A DNA stretch of 23,272 nt. Source: an uncultured Agathobacter sp. (GTDB lineage Bacteria; Bacillota; Clostridia; Lachnospirales; Lachnospiraceae). This document shows positions 22,156 to 23,272 of the stretch, in pieces (position 1 is the stretch's first letter; the number at the start of each line of letters is the position of its first letter). The notes beneath the pieces were generated by a model. It was not told the DNA's origin and ran no database searches. It saw nothing but the letters and a program-made list of their open reading frames with translations. The stretch is taken from contig CAKRLV010000038.1 of assembly GCA_934359755.1 (NCBI GenBank), forward strand, positions 1-23,272, given 5' to 3'. The position numbers and the translations under genes are program-made.

Positions 22156-22683
22156 TTATCTCGTTTTATACTCATCCCATTTTCCACCATATATGCAATT
22201 TTCAACATAAGCCATCATACGATTGTGTAAAAAAGCATATATAGATACAAAACTAAATCCACCGATGCCTCCGACTAAATAAACCGGGAAATTGTATTTT
22301 GCTAATGCAAGGGCAAATATCATCCATAGAATATATGCAGTTACTATTGTCATAACATGTTCTTTTAACCATTTCTTCTTAAAAAAAGCCTGCTTTTCTT
22401 TTAAGGTAAATGCACCTTCTTTAAGCGTTTCTTTAATATTCGTTTCTGCCATTTCTTTATATTCCTCCGTGGTCAGCTTTCTGCCACTCAGGAGCTCATT
22501 AATGGTCATGTCATACATTTTACTGAGTTCTTCCAACATTTCAACAGGTGGCATATAATTGCCCGTTTCCCATCGGGAAATTGTTTTGTTCGTTACTCCT
22601 AATTTTTCGCCTAACTCAGCTTGCGTTAAATGATGTTCCTTTCGAAGTTCTGCCAAAAAACTTCCCATCTTCACCATATCCAT
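22156..22683 (-). CDS. XRE-family regulator with C-terminal membrane anchor
   Basis: A 175-residue protein. The HTH at about residues 7-60 contains LTQAELGEKLGVTNKTISRWE and NYMPPVEMLEELSKMY, typical of Cro/CI-like repressors. Residues about 85-110 are charged, and two hydrophobic spans follow (IVTAYILWMIFALALAKY, VYLVGGIGGFSFVSIYAFL). The start at 22683 is chosen because GGAGG (22696-22692) lies 8 bases before it; an ATG at 22698 overlaps that ribosome site. Such membrane-anchored XRE proteins often sit beside transporters and may sense the membrane. Here the neighbour is a MATE remnant, so it may have lost its target. ACTTAAGT upstream (near 22713) is a possible operator. Confidence 0.85.
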   Translation of the reverse strand: MDMVKMGSFLAELRKEHHLTQAELGEKLGVTNKTISRWETGNYMPPVEMLEELSKMYDMTINELLSGRKLTTEEYKEMAETNIKETLKEGAFTLKEKQAFFKKKWLKEHVMTIVTAYILWMIFALALAKYNFPVYLVGGIGGFSFVSIYAFLHNRMMAYVENCIYGGKWDEYKTR

Positions 22684-22771
22684 TCCTGTTGCCTCCATTT
22701 TTATGATAACTTAAGTATACCTTTAGAACCTCAAAAAGTCTTTACCATAAACAGCGAATCTATGTTTTTTC

Positions 22772-22888
22772 TTACTCTTGTCCTTCCAGAAATGCCTTTA
22801 TCTTCTCACCATCTTCCGGTCGAATTTCTCCGTGAGAATTTCCATCAAAGGTAATATATTCGTAGGTCTTTCCTGCCTGCCGACTAAA
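22772..22888 (-). pseudogene. C-terminal fragment of an alpha/beta-hydrolase-like gene
   Basis: On the minus strand about 38 codons run from 22888 to a TAA at 22774-22772 and include SRQAGKTYEYITFDGNSHG, then EIRPEDGEKIKAFLEGQE. The pattern AGxxYEYxxFxGxxHG with a following helix is the C-terminal end of many alpha/beta hydrolases, where the His completes the triad. An in-frame TGA lies at 22897-22895, and the repeat element begins at about 22888. The 5' part is thus missing. The identification is from pattern only. Confidence 0.5.
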
Positions 22889-22908
22889 AAATGTTCAAGT
22901 GCAAAGCA
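22888..22908 (+). repeat. 21-bp direct repeat at the left of the inverted element
   Basis: Identical to 23156-23176 (contains ATGTTCAAGTGCAAAGC). This copy is outside the left arm, at the junction with the hydrolase fragment, while the other copy is inside the right arm. Related GTGC(A/G)AAGC words occur five times between 22899 and 23199 on both strands. Confidence 0.85.
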
Positions 22909-22924
22909 TTTACACGTCTATGAG

Positions 22925-23217
22925 TGTTTACATAATTTACACGCTTCGCACATCACAACCTAAACCCGCTTTGCACTCACAGTCTAGCTGTCGGAGAGCA
23001 TGTATGTGTTCCGAGGAAAACAAATACGGACTACACCGAGGCTACGCTGTGTAAAGCAAACACCATAGCAAATAGTGATACCCTATCCTCAATCAACCTC
23101 GGGGTTAACTCCGTATTTTTTTCAGAGGAATATCGTACATGCTATGCCGACATCCAAAATGTTCAAGTGCAAAGCAAATACAGTCCACAAGTGCGAAGCA
23201 TTCAAATAATGTAAACA
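22925..23217. repeat. 293-bp element: two ~120-bp imperfect inverted arms
   Basis: The left arm (22925-23041) and the reverse complement of the right arm (23097-23217) share blocks in the same order: TGTTTACAT, GCTTCGCAC, GCTTTGCACT, TGTCGG, AGCATGTA, AAATACGGA and CCGAGG. Less similar spacers lie between them and a 55-base loop in the middle. No open frame of note is inside. It could be a MITE-like element, a folded RNA, or a decayed palindromic mobile unit. Identity was judged by eye. The 22700-23272 region otherwise holds only the hydrolase fragment and a final hairpin. Confidence 0.75.
23156..23176 (+). repeat. 21-bp direct repeat, copy inside the right arm
   Basis: This is the second copy of the 21-base unit at 22888-22908. 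It is followed after 14 bases by the diverged word GTGCGAAGC (23191-23199). Confidence 0.85.
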
Positions 23218-23229
23218 GGAATTTTGGCT

Positions 23230-23245
23230 AAACGGCCGTTTTTTT
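23230..23245 (+). terminator. Palindrome plus T-run near the window end
   Basis: AAACGGCCGTTT (23230-23241) is a perfect 12-base palindrome followed by TTTT. It resembles a short intrinsic terminator, possibly ending a transcript through the inverted element. Confidence 0.4.
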
Positions 23246-23272
23246 GGCTGAATGATAGTTTAAAACCGCGTA

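Noticed and set aside
22292..22963. Plus-strand frames at 22292-22558, 22630-22854 and 22778-22963
   Set aside because: They are antisense to the XRE gene and hydrolase fragment or fall in the inverted element, lack ribosome sites, and have no recognisable motif.
23097..23113. Integron attC site suggested by GTTAAC within a large inverted repeat
   Set aside because: GTTAACT does not fit the GTTRRRY core, the arms are longer than usual, and no integrase or cassette genes are visible.

Overview
The window looks like a chromosomal segment of a low-GC Gram-positive of the Clostridia, most likely a Lachnospiraceae-type gut bacterium. The basis is the AT-rich sequence, strong AGGAGG-type ribosome sites, T-box leaders on aminoacyl-tRNA synthetase genes, a yybP-ykoY (Mn2+) riboswitch, and families common in that group (DUF6465, DUF5684, Tim44-like zinc-ribbon proteins). 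This assignment is by eye and no database was searched.

Layout. (1) 1-143: the right end of an IS200/IS605-family element, with the last codons of tnpB, the 3' end of its omega-RNA and the TTCAC right boundary, abutting the promoter of the next operon. (2) 228-2798: a small DUF6465 protein, an orphan ParA ATPase and two paralogous DUF5684 membrane proteins, the first with a long Gln/Tyr/Gly/Asn repeat tail encoded by a 48-bp tandem repeat. (3) 2906-5292, minus strand: tyrS under a T-box, and a lipoprotein. (4) 5389-7374: a manganese riboswitch controlling a CaxA-type exchanger and a TMEM165/GDT1-type exporter. (5) 7463-9578: a small phage-like protein, an acidic zinc-ribbon protein, and a D,D-carboxypeptidase carrying a Big2-like domain.

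(6) 9666-15813: a housekeeping run, all plus strand: metG under a T-box, a Tim44-like zinc-ribbon protein, a NUDIX hydrolase, a TatD nuclease, RsmA, and a membrane-anchored LytM-fold protein that has lost its metal ligands and whose ribosome site sits in a hairpin. (7) 15849-20558: a TPR-GGDEF protein with a structured leader starting at its predicted transcription start, followed by an OmpR-type response regulator and a large multi-membrane-span histidine kinase. (8) 20646-23272: a self-inhibited Fic protein, then an eroded zone with the promoter, attenuator and first codons of a lost MATE transporter, a membrane-anchored XRE regulator, a hydrolase C-terminal fragment, and an undescribed element of about 293 bp made of two roughly 120-bp imperfect inverted arms.

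Themes. RNA-level control is dense: two T-boxes, one metal riboswitch, an orphan attenuator, a ribosome-site hairpin and an unknown leader. A 21-bp palindromic repeat occurs identically in two intergenic regions about 4.8 kb apart. The strongest candidates for something undescribed are the large inverted-repeat element, the GGDEF leader RNA, and the ParA/DUF6465/DUF5684 cluster with its repetitive tail.
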